Below the pieces are notes generated by a model, which saw only the letters and a program-made list of their open reading frames with translations, made no database searches and was not told the origin of the DNA. This document shows, piece by piece, positions 28,441-42,857 of a stretch of DNA of 64,000 nucleotides. Position 1 is the stretch's first letter, and every line of letters begins with the position of its first letter. A program made the translations under genes and the position numbers. The DNA is from Bugula neritina. Lineage: Eukaryota > Bryozoa > Gymnolaemata > Cheilostomatida > Bugulidae. The DNA lies in NCBI GenBank assembly GCA_964035545.1, contig OZ037766.1:18069581-18133580 (forward strand). Direction: 5' to 3'.

Positions 28441-28839
28441 GGAACATACTGGAATATACTGTAACCCACTGAAATATACTGCAACATACTGAAATATACT
28501 GCAAGATACTGAAACCTACTGAAATACACTGTAACATACTGAAATACACTGCAACATGCTGCAACATACTGAAATACACTGTAACATATTGAAATACATT
28601 GCAACACATTGAAATAAGTTGCAAGATACCGAAATATACTGCAACATACTGAAAGACACTAAAACTCACTGAAGTATAGTGAAAAATCTAAAAATGCACT
28701 GTGGCATACTGAAATATACTGAAACACGCTGAAATATACTGGAACATACTGAAATAAACTGTAACATACTGAGATATACTGCAAGATACTGAAATATGCT
28801 ACAACTCACTGAAGTATAGTGTAATTTACGGAAATGTAC

Positions 28840-31040
28840 TGTAACATACTGAAATTTATTGTAACATACTGAAATATACTGCAACATACTGAAATACACT
28901 GTAACATACTGAAATGCATTGCAAAATACTGCAACATACTGAAATACACTGTAACATACTGAAATTTGCTGTATCATACTGAAATATACTATAACCCACG
29001 GAAAAATACTGCAACATACTGAAACATACTGTAACATACTGAAATATACTGCAACATACTGAAATACACTGTAACATACAGAAATACACTGCAACATACT
29101 GCAACATACTGAAATACACTGTAACATATTGAAATACGCTGCTACACATTGAAATATGCTGCAACATACCGAAATATATGGTAACCTACTGAAATATATT
29201 GCAAAACTACTGAAATACACTGTAACATACAGAAATACGCTGTAACATACAGAAATACACTGCAACATACTGCAACATACTGAAATACACTGTAACATAC
29301 TGAAATACACTGCAACATACTGAAATATACTGCAACATAATGGAACATACTGGAATATACTGTAAACCACCGAAATATACTGCAACATACTGAAATATAC
29401 TGCAAGATACTGAAACCTACTGAAATACACTGTAACATACTGAAATACACTGCAACATACTGAAATACACTGTAACATATTGAAATACATTGCAACACAT
29501 TGAAATAAGTTGCAAGATACTGAATTATACTGCAACATACTGAAAGACACTAAAACTCACTGAAGTATAGTGAAAAATCTGAAAATGCACTGTGGCATAC
29601 TGAGATATACTGAAACACGCTGAAATATACTGGAACATACTGAAATAAACTGCAACATACTGAGATATACTGCAAGATACTGAAATATACTACAACTCAC
29701 TGAAGTATAGTGTAAGTTGCAGAAATATACTGTAACACACTGAAATTTATTGTATCATACTGAAATATACGGCAACGTACTGAAATACACTGTAACATAC
29801 TGAAAGACGCCGTATCATACTGAAATATACTATAACCCACTGAAATATACTGCAACATACTGAAAAATACTGTAACATACTGAAATATACTGCAACATAC
29901 TGAAATACACTGTAACATACAGAAATACACTGCAACATACTGCAGCATACTGCAACATACTGCAACATGCTGAAATACACTGTAACATACTGAAATATAC
30001 TGTAACATACTGAGATATACTGCAAGATACTGAAATATACTACAACTCACTGGAGTATAGTGTAATTTACGAAAATGTACTGTAACATACTGAAATACAC
30101 TGTAACATACTGAAACATATTGCAAAATACTGCAACATAGTGAAATACACTGTAACATACTGAAAGACGCCGTATCATACTGAAATATACTATAACCCAC
30201 TGAAATATACTGCAACATACTGAAATATACTGCAACACACTGGAACATACTGGAATATACTGTAACCCACTGAAATATACCGCAACATACTGAAATATAC
30301 TGCAAGATACTGAAACCTACTGAAATACACTGTAACATACTGAAGTACACTGCAGCATACTGCAACATACTGAAATACACTGTAACATATTGAAATACAA
30401 TGCAACACATTGAAATAAGTTGCAAGATACCGAAATATACTGCAACATTTTGAAAGACACTAAAACTCACTGAAGTATAGTGAAAAATCTGAAAATGCAC
30501 TGTGGCATACTGAAATATACTGAAACACGCTGAAATATACTGGAACATCCTGAAATAAACTGTAACATACTGAGATATACTGCAAGATACTGAAATATAC
30601 TACAACTCACTGAAGTATAGCGTAATTTGCAGAAATGTACTGTAACACATTGAAATTTATTGGGTCATACTGAAATATACTGCAACGTACTGAAATACAC
30701 TGTAACATACTAAAATATATTGCAAAATACTGCAACATACTGAAATATACTGCAACATGCTGAAAGACACAAAAACTCACTGAAGTATAGTGTAATATCT
30801 GCAAATGCACTGTAACATACTGAAATTTACTGTAACACACTGAAATATACTGTAACATACCGAAATATACTGTAACATACAGGAATACACTACAACATAC
30901 TGCAACATACTGAAATACACTGTAACATACTGAAATACACTGTAACATATTGAAATACACTGCAACACATTGAAATATGCTGCAACATACCGAAATATCT
31001 GGTAACCTACTGAAATATGTTGCAAACTACTGAAATATAC
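28840..31040. repeat. Alpha unit 1 of the 4,770-bp higher-order repeat (left-truncated)
   Basis: Matches 33,610-35,810 at offset 4,770. A full alpha unit would begin at 28,711, but the first 110-150 bp are replaced by sequence of the preceding block (TGCTACAACTCACT with GAAGTATAG, not GAAGTGTAG). It holds the 1-bp insertion GCAAAACTAC at 29,201 and a characteristic TTGGGTCATAC at 30,660. Differences from alpha 2 include GAAATTTGCT at 28,961 versus GAAATACGCT, and GAAATACGCT near 29,141 versus GAAATACACT. Confidence 0.85.
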
Positions 31041-33480
31041 TCAACATACTGTAACACACTGAAATATACTGTAACATACTGAAATATACGGTAACATACT
31101 GAGATATACTGCAAGATACTGAAATATACTACAACTCACTGAAGTGTAGTGTAATTTACGGAAATGTACTGTAACATACTGAAATTTATTGTAACATACT
31201 GAAATATACTGCAACATACTGAAATACACTGTAACATACTGAAATGCATTGCAAAATACTGCAACATACTGAAATACACTGTAACATACTGAAATTTGCT
31301 GTATCATACTGAAATATACTATAACCCACGGAAAAATACTGCAACATACTGAAACATACTGTAACATACTGAAATATACTGCAACATACTGAAATACACT
31401 GTAACATACAGAAATACACTGCAACATACTGCAACATACTGAAATACACTGTAACATATTGAAATACACTGCTACACATTGAAATATGCTGCAACATACC
31501 GAAATATATGGTAACCTACTGAAATATATTGCAAAACTACTGAAATACACTGTAACATACAGAAATACGCTGTAACATACAGAAATACACTGCAACATAC
31601 TGCAACATACTGAAATACACTGTAACATACTGAAATACACTGCAACATACTGAAATATACTGCAACATAATGGAACATACTGGAATATACTGTAAACCAC
31701 CGAAATATACTGCAACATACTGAAATATACTGCAAGATACTGAAACCTACTGAAATACACTGTAACATACTGAAATACACTGCAACATACTGAAATACAC
31801 TGTAACATATTGAAATACATTGCAACACATTGAAATAAGTTGCAAGATACTGAATTATACTGCAACATACTGAAAGACACTAAAACTCACTGAAGTATAG
31901 TGAAAAATCTGAAAATGCACTGTGGCATACTGAGATATACTGAAACACGCTGAAATATACTGGAACATACTGAAATAAACTGCAACATACTGAGATATAC
32001 TGCAAGATACTGAAATATACTACAACTCACTGAAGTATAGTGTAAGTTGCAGAAATATACTGTAACACACTGAAATTTATTGTATCATACTGAAATATAC
32101 GGCAACGTACTGAAATACACTGTAACATACTGAAATATATTGCAAAATACTGCAACATACTGAAGTATACTGCAACATACTGAAAAACACTAAAACTCAC
32201 TGAAGTATAGTGTAATATCTGCAAACGCACTGTAACATACTGAAATTTACTGTAACACACTGAAATATACTGTAACATACTGAAATATACTGTTACATAC
32301 TGAGATATACTGCAAGATACTGAAATATACTACAACTCACTGAAGTATAGTGTAATTAACGGAAATGTACTGTAACATACTGAAATTTATTGTACCATAC
32401 TGAATTATACTGCAACATACTGAAATACACTGTAACATACTGAAATATATTGCAAAATACTGGAACATACTGAAGTATACTGCAACATACTGAAAGACAC
32501 TAAAACTCACTGAAGTATAGTGTAATATCTGCAAATGCACTGTAACATACTGAAATTTACTGTAACACACTGAAATATACTGTAACATACTGAAATATAC
32601 TGTAACATACTGAGAGATACTGCAAGATACTAAAATATACTACAACTCACTGAAGTATAGTGTAATTTACGGAAATGTACTGTAACATACTGAAATTTAT
32701 TGTAACATACTGAATTATACTGCAACATACTGAAATACACTGTAACATACTGAAATATATTGCAAAATACTGCAACATACTGAAATACACTGTAACATAC
32801 TGAAAGACACTAAAACTCACTGAAGTATAGTGTAATATCTGCAAATGCACTGTAACATATTGAAATTTACTGTAACACAGTGAAATATACTGTAACATAC
32901 TGAAATATACTGTAACATACTGAGATATACTGCAAGATACTGAAATATACTACAACTCACTGAAGTATAGTGTAATTTACGGAAATGTACTGTAACATAC
33001 TGAAATTTATTGTAACATACTGAATTATACTGCAACATACTGAAATACACTGTAACATACTGAAACATATTGTAAAATACTGCAACATGCTGAAATACAC
33101 TGTAACATACTGAAAGACGCTGTATCATACTGAAATATACTATAACCCACTGAAATATACTGCAACATACTGAAATATACTGTAACAAACTGAAATATAC
33201 TGCAACATACTGAAATACACTGTAACATACAGAAATACACTGCAACATACTGCAGCAAACTGCAACATACTGCAACATACTGTAACATACTGAAACATAC
33301 TGCAACCTCCTGAAATATACTGCAACATGCTGAAATATACTGCAAGACACTGAAATATACTGCAACATACTGAAATACACTGTAACATATTGAAATACAC
33401 TGCAACACATTGAAATATGCTGCAACATACCGAAATATCTGGTAACCTACTGAAATATGTTGCAAACTACTGAAATATAC
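31041..33480. repeat. Beta unit 1 of the 4,770-bp higher-order repeat
   Basis: 2,440 bp from one TCAACATACT deletion junction (31,041) to the next (33,481). The first part equals that of alpha, with GCAAAACTAC at 31,531. The second part differs and contains three clean 310-bp repeats followed by an H-like segment with the private decamers TGTAAAATAC and GCAACCTCCT. Differences from beta 2 include GTACCATAC at 32,391 versus GTAACATAC, and ATATACGGCAAC near 32,093 versus ACATACGGCAAC. Confidence 0.88.
32021..32950. repeat. Three 310-bp higher-order repeats (beta 1)
   Basis: Marker decamers fall at 32,021, 32,191, 32,331, 32,501, 32,641, 32,811 and 32,951, alternating 170 and 140 bp. Markers at the start of each 170-bp interval read TACAACTCAC and lead into TGTAATTTACGGAAATGTAC or a close variant. 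Those at the start of each 140-bp interval read TAAAACTCAC and lead into TGTAATATCTGCAAATGCAC or a close variant. One unit is thus 31 decamers (17+14). Confidence 0.9.
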
Positions 33481-35810
33481 TCAACATACTGTAACACACT
33501 GAAATATACTGTAACATACTGAAATATACGGTAACATACTGAGATATACTGCAAGATACTGAAATATACTACAACTCACTGAAGTGTAGTGTAATTTACG
33601 GAAATGTACTGTAACATACTGAAATTTATTGTAACATACTGAAATATACTGCAACATACTGAAATACACTGTAACATACTGAAATGCATTGCAAAATACT
33701 GCAACATACTGAAATACACTGTAACATACTGAAATACGCTGTATCATACTGAAATATACTATAACCCACGGAAAAATACTGCAACATACTGAAACATACT
33801 GTAACATACTGAAATATACTGCAACATACTGAAATACACTGTAACATACAGAAATACACTGCAACATACTGCAACATACTGAAATACACTGTAACATATT
33901 GAAATACACTGCTACACATTGAAATATGCTGCAACATACCGAAATATATGGTAACCTACTGAAATATATTGCAAAACTACTGAAATACACTGTAACATAC
34001 AGAAATACGCTGTAACATACAGAAATACACTGCAACATACTGCAACATACTGAAATACACTGTAACATACTGAAATACACTGCAACATACTGAAATATAC
34101 TGCAACATAATGGAACATACTGGAATATACTGTAAACCACCGAAATATACTGCAACATACTGAAATATACTGCAAGATACTGAAACCTACTGAAATACAC
34201 TGTAACATACTGAAATACACTGCAACATACTGAAATACACTGTAACATATTGAAATACATTGCAACACATTGAAATAAGTTGCAAGATACTGAATTATAC
34301 TGCAACATACTGAAAGACACTAAAACTCACTGAAGTATAGTGAAAAATCTGAAAATGCACTGTGGCATACTGAGATATACTGAAACACGCTGAAATATAC
34401 TGGAACATACTGAAATAAACTGCAACATACTGAGATATACTGCAAGATACTGAAATATACTACAACTCACTGAAGTATAGTGTAAGTTGCAGAAATATAC
34501 TGTAACACACTGAAATTTATTGTATCATACTGAAATATACGGCAACGTACTGAAATACACTGTAACATACTGAAAGACGCCGTATCATACTGAAATATAC
34601 TATAACCCACTGAAATATACTGCAACATACTGAAAAATACTGTAACATACTGAAATATACTGCAACATACTGAAATACACTGTAACATACAGAAATACAC
34701 TGCAACATACTGCAGCATACTGCAACATACTGCAACATGCTGAAATACACTGTAACATACTGAAATATACTGTAACATACTGAGATATACTGCAAGATAC
34801 TGAAATATACTACAACTCACTGGAGTATAGTGTAATTTACGAAAATGTACTGTAACATACTGAAATACACTGTAACATACTGAAACATATTGCAAAATAC
34901 TGCAACATAGTGAAATACACTGTAACATACTGAAAGACGCCGTATCATACTGAAATATACTATAACCCACTGAAATATACTGCAACATACTGAAATATAC
35001 TGCAACACACTGGAACATACTGGAATATACTGTAACCCACTGAAATATACCGCAACATACTGAAATATACTGCAAGATACTGAAACCTACTGAAATACAC
35101 TGTAACATACTGAAGTACACTGCAGCATACTGCAACATACTGAAATACACTGTAACATATTGAAATACAATGCAACACATTGAAATAAGTTGCAAGATAC
35201 CGAAATATACTGCAACATTTTGAAAGACACTAAAACTCACTGAAGTATAGTGAAAAATCTGAAAATGCACTGTGGCATACTGAAATATACTGAAACACGC
35301 TGAAATATACTGGAACATCCTGAAATAAACTGTAACATACTGAGATATACTGCAAGATACTGAAATATACTACAACTCACTGAAGTATAGCGTAATTTGC
35401 AGAAATGTACTGTAACACATTGAAATTTATTGGGTCATACTGAAATATACTGCAACGTACTGAAATACACTGTAACATACTAAAATATATTGCAAAATAC
35501 TGCAACATACTGAAATATACTGCAACATGCTGAAAGACACAAAAACTCACTGAAGTATAGTGTAATATCTGCAAATGCACTGTAACATACTGAAATTTAC
35601 TGTAACACACTGAAATATACTGTAACATACCGAAATATACTGTAACATACAGGAATACACTACAACATACTGCAACATACTGAAATACACTGTAACATAC
35701 TGAAATACACTGTAACATATTGAAATACACTGCAACACATTGAAATATGCTGCAACATACCGAAATATCTGGTAACCTACTGAAATATGTTGCAAACTAC
35801 TGAAATATAC
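33481..35810. repeat. Alpha unit 2 of the 4,770-bp higher-order repeat
   Basis: 2,330 bp between deletion junctions at 33,481 and 35,811. It carries the insertion at 33,971 and the TTGGGTCATAC variant at 35,430, as in alpha 1. The early part, with GAAATACGCT at 33,731, resembles beta 3 at 38,501 more than alpha 1, which suggests the shared first half is exchanged between unit types. Confidence 0.88.
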
Positions 35811-38250
35811 TCAACATACTGTAACACACTGAAATATACTGTAACATACTGAAATGTACGGTAACATACTGAGATATACTGCAAGATACTGAAATATACT
35901 ACAACTCACTGAAGTGTAGTGTAATTTACGGAAATGTACTGTAACATACTGAAATTTATTGTAACATACTGAAATATACTGCAACATACTGAAATACACT
36001 GTAACATACTGAAATGCATTGCAAAATACTGCAACATACTGAAATACACTGTAACATACTGAAATTTGCTGTATCATACTGAAATATACTATAACCCACG
36101 GAAAAATACTGCAACATACTGAAACATACTGTAACATACTGAAATATACTGCAACATACTGAAACACACTGTAACATACAGAAATACACTGCAACATACT
36201 GCAACATACTGAAATACACTGTAACATATTGAAATACACTGCTACACATTGAAATATGCTGCAACATACCGAAATATATGGTAACCTACTGAAATATATT
36301 GCAAAACTACTGAAATACACTGTAACATACAGAAATACGCTGTAACATACAGAAATACACTGCAACATACTGCAACATACTGAAATACACTGTAACATAC
36401 TGAAATACACTGCAACATACTGAAATATACTGCAACATAATGGAACATACTGGAATATACTGTAAACCACCGAAATATACTGCAACATACTGAAATATAC
36501 TGCAAGATACTGAAACCTACTGAAATACACTGTAACATACTGAAATACACTGCAACATACTGAAATACACTGTAACATATTGAAATACATTGCAACACAT
36601 TGAAATAAGTTGCAAGATACTGAATTATACTGCAACATACTGAAAGACACTAAAACTCACTGAAGTATAGTGAAAAATCTGAAAATGCACTGTGGCATAC
36701 TGAGATATACTGAAACACGCTGAAATATACTGGAACATACTGAAATAAACTGCAACATACTGAGATATACTGCAAGATACTGAAATATACTACAACTCAC
36801 TGAAGTATAGTGTAAGTTGCAGAAATATACTGTAACACACTGAAATTTATTGTATCATACTGAAACATACGGCAACGTACTGAAATACACTGTAACATAC
36901 TGAAATATATTGCAAAATACTGCAACATACTGAAGTATACTGCAACATACTGAAAAACACTAAAACTCACTGAAGTATAGTGTAATATCTGCAAACGCAC
37001 TGTAACATACTGAAATTTACTGTAACACACTGAAATATACTGTAACATACTGAAATATACTGTTACATACTGAGATATACTGCAAGATACTGAAATATAC
37101 TACAACTCACTGAAGTATAGTGTAATTAACGGAAATGTACTGTAACATACTGAAATTTATTGTAACATACTGAATTATACTGCAACATACTGAAATACAC
37201 TGTAACATACTGAAATATATTGCAAAATACTGGAACATACTGAAGTATACTGCAACATACTGAAAGACACTAAAACTCACTGAAGTATAGTGTAATATCT
37301 GCAAATGCACTGTAACATACTGAAATTTACTGTAACACACTGAAATATACTGTAACATACTGAAATATACTGTAACATACTGAGAGATACTGCAAGATAC
37401 TAAAATATACTACAACTCACTGAAGTATAGTGTAATTTACGGAAATGTACTGTAACATACTGAAATTTATTGTAACATACTGAATTATACTGCAACATAC
37501 TGAAATACACTGTAACATACTGAAATATATTGCAAAATACTGCAACATACTGAAATACACTGTAACATACTGAAAGACACTAAAACTCACTGAAGTATAG
37601 TGTAATATCTGCAAATGCACTGTAACATATTGAAATTTACTGTAACACAGTGAAATATACTGTAACATACTGAAATATACTGTAACATACTGAGATATAC
37701 TGCAAGATACTGAAATATACTACAACTCACTGAAGTATAGTGTAATTTACGGAAATGTACTGTAACATACTGAAATTTATTGTAACATACTGAATTATAC
37801 TGCAACATACTGAAATACACTGTAACATACTGAAACATATTGTAAAATACTGCAACATGCTGAAATACACTGTAACATACTGAAAGACGCTGTATCATAC
37901 TGAAATATACTATAACCCACTGAAATATACTGCAACATACTGAAATATACTGTAACAAACTGAAATATACTGCAACATACTGAAATACACTGTAACATAC
38001 AGAAATACACTGCAACATACTGCAGCAAACTGCAACATACTGCAACATACTGTAACATACTGAAACATACTGCAACCTCCTGAAATATACTGCAACATGC
38101 TGAAATATACTGCAAGACACTGAAATATACTGCAACATACTGAAATACACTGTAACATATTGAAATACACTGCAACACATTGAAATATGCTGCAACATAC
38201 CGAAATATCTGGTAACCTACTGAAATATGTTGCAAACTACTGAAATATAC
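35811..38250. repeat. Beta unit 2 of the 4,770-bp higher-order repeat
   Basis: 2,440-bp copy of beta 1 at offset 4,770, with GAAATTTGCT at 36,061 as in beta 1. Private changes: GAAATGTACG at 35,851, GAAACACACT at 36,161 and GAAACATACG at 36,861. It includes the second run of clean 310-bp repeats and the H-like segment near 37,795. Confidence 0.88.
36791..37720. repeat. Three 310-bp higher-order repeats (beta 2)
   Basis: Markers fall at 36,791, 36,961, 37,101, 37,271, 37,411, 37,581 and 37,721, again alternating 170 and 140 bp. This is the 4,770-bp-offset copy of the run at 32,021. Confidence 0.9.
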
Positions 38251-40050
38251 TCATCATACTGTAACACACTGAAATATACTGTAACATACTGAAATATACG
38301 GTAACATACTGAGATATACTGCAAGATACTGAAATATACTACAACTCACTGAAGTGTAGTGTAATTTACGGAAATGTACTGTAACATACTGAAATTTATT
38401 GTAACATACTGAAATATACTGCAACATACTGAAATACACTGTAACATACTGAAATGCATTGCAAAATACTGCAACATACTGAAATACACTGTAACATACT
38501 GAAATACGCTGTATCATACTGAAATATACTATAACCCACGGAAAAATACTGCAACATACTGAAACATACTGTAACATACTGAAATATACTGCAACATACT
38601 GAAATACACTGTAACATACAGAAATACACTGCAACATACTGCAACATACTGAAATACACTGTAACATATTGAAATACACTGCTACACATTGAAATATGCT
38701 GCAACATACCGAAATATATGGTAACCTACTGAAATATATTGCAAAACTACTGAAATACACTGTAACATACAGAAATACGCTGTAACATACAGAAATACAC
38801 TGCAACATACTGCAACATACTGAAATACACTGTAACATACTGAAATACACTGCAACATACTGAAATATACTGCAACATAATGGAACATACTGGAATATAC
38901 TGTAAACCACCGAAATATACTGCAACATACTGAAATATACTGCAAGATACTGAAACCTACTGAAATACACTGTAACATACTGAAATACACTGCAACATAC
39001 TGAAATACACTGTAACATATTGAAATACAATGCAACACATTGAAATAAGTTGCAAGATACCGAATTATACTGCAACATACTGAAAGACACTAAAACTCAC
39101 TGAAGTATAGTGAAAAATCTGAAAATGCACTGTGGCATACTGAAATATACTGAAACACGCTGAAATATACTGGAACATACTGAAATAAACTGCAACATAC
39201 TGAGATATACTGCAAGATACTGAAATACACTACAACTCACTGAAGTATAGTGTAAGTTGCAGAAATATACTGTAACACACTGAAATTTATTGTATCATAC
39301 TGAAATATACGGCAACGTACTGAAATACACTGTAACATACTGAAATATATTGCAAAATACTGCAACATACTGAAGTATACTGCAACATACTGAAAGACAC
39401 TAAAACTCGCTGAAGTATAGTGTAATATCTGCAAACGCACTGTAACATACTGAAATTTACTGTAACACACTGAAATATACTGTAACATACTGAAATATAC
39501 TGTTACATACTGAGATATACTGCAAGATACTGAAATATACTACAACTCACTGAAGTATAGTGTAATTAACGGAAATGCATGGTAACATACTGAAATTTAT
39601 TGTAACATACTGAATTATACTGCAACATACTGAAATACACTGTAACATACTGAAATATATTGCAAAATACTGCAACATACTGAAGTATACTGCAACATAC
39701 TGAAAGACACTAAAACTCACTGAAGTATAGTGTAATATCTGCAAATGCACTGTAACATACTGAAATTTACTGTAACACACTGAAATATACTGTAACATAC
39801 TGAAATATACTGTAACATACTGAGATATACTGCAAGATACTAAAATATACTACAACTCACTGAAGTATAGTGTAATTTACGGAAATGTACTGTAACATAC
39901 TGAAATTTATTGTAACATACTGAATTATTTTGCAACATACTGAAATACACTGTAACATACTGAAATATATTGCAAAATACTGCAACATACTGAAATACAC
40001 TGTAACATACTGAAAGACACTAAAACTCACTGAAGTATAGTGTAATATCT
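38251..40050. repeat. Beta unit 3, right-truncated
   Basis: Matches beta 1 at offset 7,210 and starts at the same junction type, here TCATCATACT (one base changed). It follows beta 2 directly with no alpha between, so the alpha-beta order breaks here. Near 40,051 GCAAATGCAC is replaced by GGAAATGCAC TGTGAC and the sequence switches to the next block. Private changes are AACTCGCTGAAG at 39,405 and GAATTATTTT at 39,921. Confidence 0.83.
39231..40020. repeat. Two and a half 310-bp higher-order repeats (beta 3)
   Basis: Markers fall at 39,231, 39,401, 39,541, 39,711, 39,851 and 40,021. The next marker is 230 bp further on (40,251), so the regular run ends where the unit switches to another block near 40,050. 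Confidence 0.87.
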
Positions 40051-42857
40051 GGAAATGCACTGTGACATAATGAAATATACTGAAACACGCTGAAATATAC
40101 TGCAACATACTGAAATATACTGTAACATACTGAAATTTATTGTAACATACCGAATTATACTGCAACATACTGAAATATACTGTAACATACTGAAACATAT
40201 TGCAAAATACTGCAACATACTTAAATACACTGTAACATACTGAAAGACACTAAAACTCACTGAAGTATAGTGTAATATCTGGAAATGCACTGTGACATAC
40301 TGAAATATACTGAAACACGCTGAAATATACTTCAACATAATGAAATATACCTAAAAATATTGAAACATACTGAAATACACTGTAACATGCTGAAATACAC
40401 TGTATCATACTGAAGTATACTGTAACGCACTGAAATATACTGTAACATACTGAATTATACTGAAACATACTGCAAAATCCTGAAATATACTGCAACATGC
40501 TGAAATATACTGCAAGACACTGAAACCTACTGAAATACACTGTAACATACTGAAATACACTGCAACATACTGAAATACACTGTAACATACAGACATACAC
40601 TGCAACATACTGCAGCATACTGCAACATGCTGCAACATACTGAAATACACTGTAACATATTGAAATACACTGCAACACATTGAAATATGCTGTAACATAC
40701 TGAGATATACTGCAAGACACTGAAATATACTACAGCTCACTGAAGTATAGTGTAATTTACGGAAATGTACTGTAACATACTGAAATTTATTGTAACATAC
40801 TGAAATATACTGCAACATACTGAAATACACTGTAACATACTGAAATATATTGCAAAATACTGCAACATACTGAAATACACTGTAACATACTCAAATACAT
40901 TGTATCATACTGGAATATGCTATAACCCACTGAAATATACTGCAACTTACTGAAATATACTGTAACATACTGAAATATACTGCAACATACTGAAATACAC
41001 TGTAACATACAGAAGTATGCTGTAACATACAGAAATACACTGCAACATACTGCAACATACTGAAATACACTGTAACATACTGAAACACAATGCAACATAC
41101 TGAAATATACTGCAACATACTGGAACATACTGGAATATACTGTAACCCACTGAAATATACTGCAACATACTCAAATATACTGCAAGATACTGAAACCTAC
41201 TGAAATACACTGTAACATACTGAAATACACTGCAACATGCTGCAACATACTGAAATACACTGTAACATATTGAAATACATTGCAACACATTGAAATAAGT
41301 TGCAAGATACCGAAATATACTGCAACATACTGAAAGACACTAAAACTCACTGAAGTATAGTGAAAAATTTAAAAATGCACTGTGGCATACTGAAATATAC
41401 TGAAACACGCTGAAATATACTGGAACATACTGAAATAAACTGTAACATACTGAGATATACTTCAAGATACTGAAATATACTACAACTCACTGAAGTATAG
41501 CGTAATTTGCAGAAATGTACTGTAACACACTGAAATTTATTGTATCATACTGAAATATACTGCAACGTACTGAAATACACTGTAACATACTAAAATATAT
41601 TGCAAAATACTGCAACATACTGAAATATACTGCAACATACTGAAAGACACTAAAACTCACTGAAGTATAGTGTAATATCTGCAAATGCACTGTAACATAC
41701 TGAAATTTACTGTAACACACTGAAATATACTGTAACATACTGAAATATACTGTAACATACTGAGATATACTGTGAGATTCTGAAATATGCTACAACTCAC
41801 TGAAGTATAGTGTAATTTACGGAAATGTACTGTAACATACTGAAATTTATTGTAACATACTGAATTATACTGCAACATACTGAAATACACTGTAACATAC
41901 TGAAAGACACTAAAACTCACTGAAGTATAGTGTAATATCTGCAAATGCACTGTAACATATTGAAGTTTACTGTAACACAGTGAAATATACTGTAACATAC
42001 TGAAATATACTGTAACATACTGAGATATACTGCAAAATACTGAAATATACTACAACTCACTGAAGTATAGTGTAATTTACGAAAATGTACTGTAACATAC
42101 TGGAATTTATTGTATCATACTGAAATATACTGCAACATACTGAAATACACTGTAGCATACTAAAATGTATTGCAAAATACTGCAACATACTGAGATATAC
42201 TGCAACATACTGAAAGACACTAAAACTCACTGAAGTATAGTGTAATATCTGCAAATGCACTGTAACATACTGAAATTTACTGTAACACACTGAAATATAC
42301 TGTAACATACTGAAATACACAATAACATACTGAGATATACTGCAAGATACTGAAATATACTACAACTCACTGAAGTATAGTGTAATATCTGCAAATGCAC
42401 TGTAACATACTGAAATTTACTGTAGCACACTGAAATATACTGTAACATACAGAAATATACTGTAACATACTGAGATATACTGCAAGATACTGAAATATAC
42501 TACAACTCACTGAAGTATAGTGTAATTTACGGAAATGTACTGTAACATACTGAAATTTATTGTAACATACTGAATTATACAGCAACATACTGAAATACAC
42601 TGCAACATACTGAAATACACTGTAACATACTGAAAGACACTAAAACTCACTGAAGTATGGTGTAATATCTGCAAATGCACTGTAACATATTGAAATTTAC
42701 TGTAACACAGTGAAATATACTGTAACATACTGAAATATACTGTAACATACTGAGATATACTGCAAGATACTGAAATATACTACAACTCACTGAAGTATAG
42801 TGTAATTTACGAAAATGTACTGTAACATACTGAAATTTATTTTAACATACTGAGTTA
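40051..42857. repeat. Block related to 2,920-5,276 with a 430-bp gain
   Basis: Matches the left-end block at offset 37,131 from about 40,051 to 41,880, then at offset 37,561 from about 42,311, and at 37,581 by 42,855. The steps are a 430-bp gain (41,881-42,310) and a 20-bp gain near 42,721, both whole decamers. It is more diverged from the left-end block than the copies at 54-64 kb. Private variants include TAAAATGTAT at 42,161. Confidence 0.8.
41881..42310. repeat. 430-bp extra segment (43 decamers)
   Basis: Present here and absent from the equivalent place near 4,750. It contains two diverged markers and a GTATCATACT-TAAAATGTAT segment that resembles 41,540-41,600 of the same block, so an internal duplication is the likely source. 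Sequence to its right resumes with GAAATACACA/AATAACATAC as at 4,751. Confidence 0.65.

Noticed and set aside
28040-29550. Overlapping minus-strand open stretches of 209 and 294 codons as a repeat-protein operon
   Set aside because: The first spans the 180-bp duplication joint and the second the start of the alpha unit; copies of the second recur with the 2,330/2,440-bp units. Lengths follow the repeats, not protein domains.
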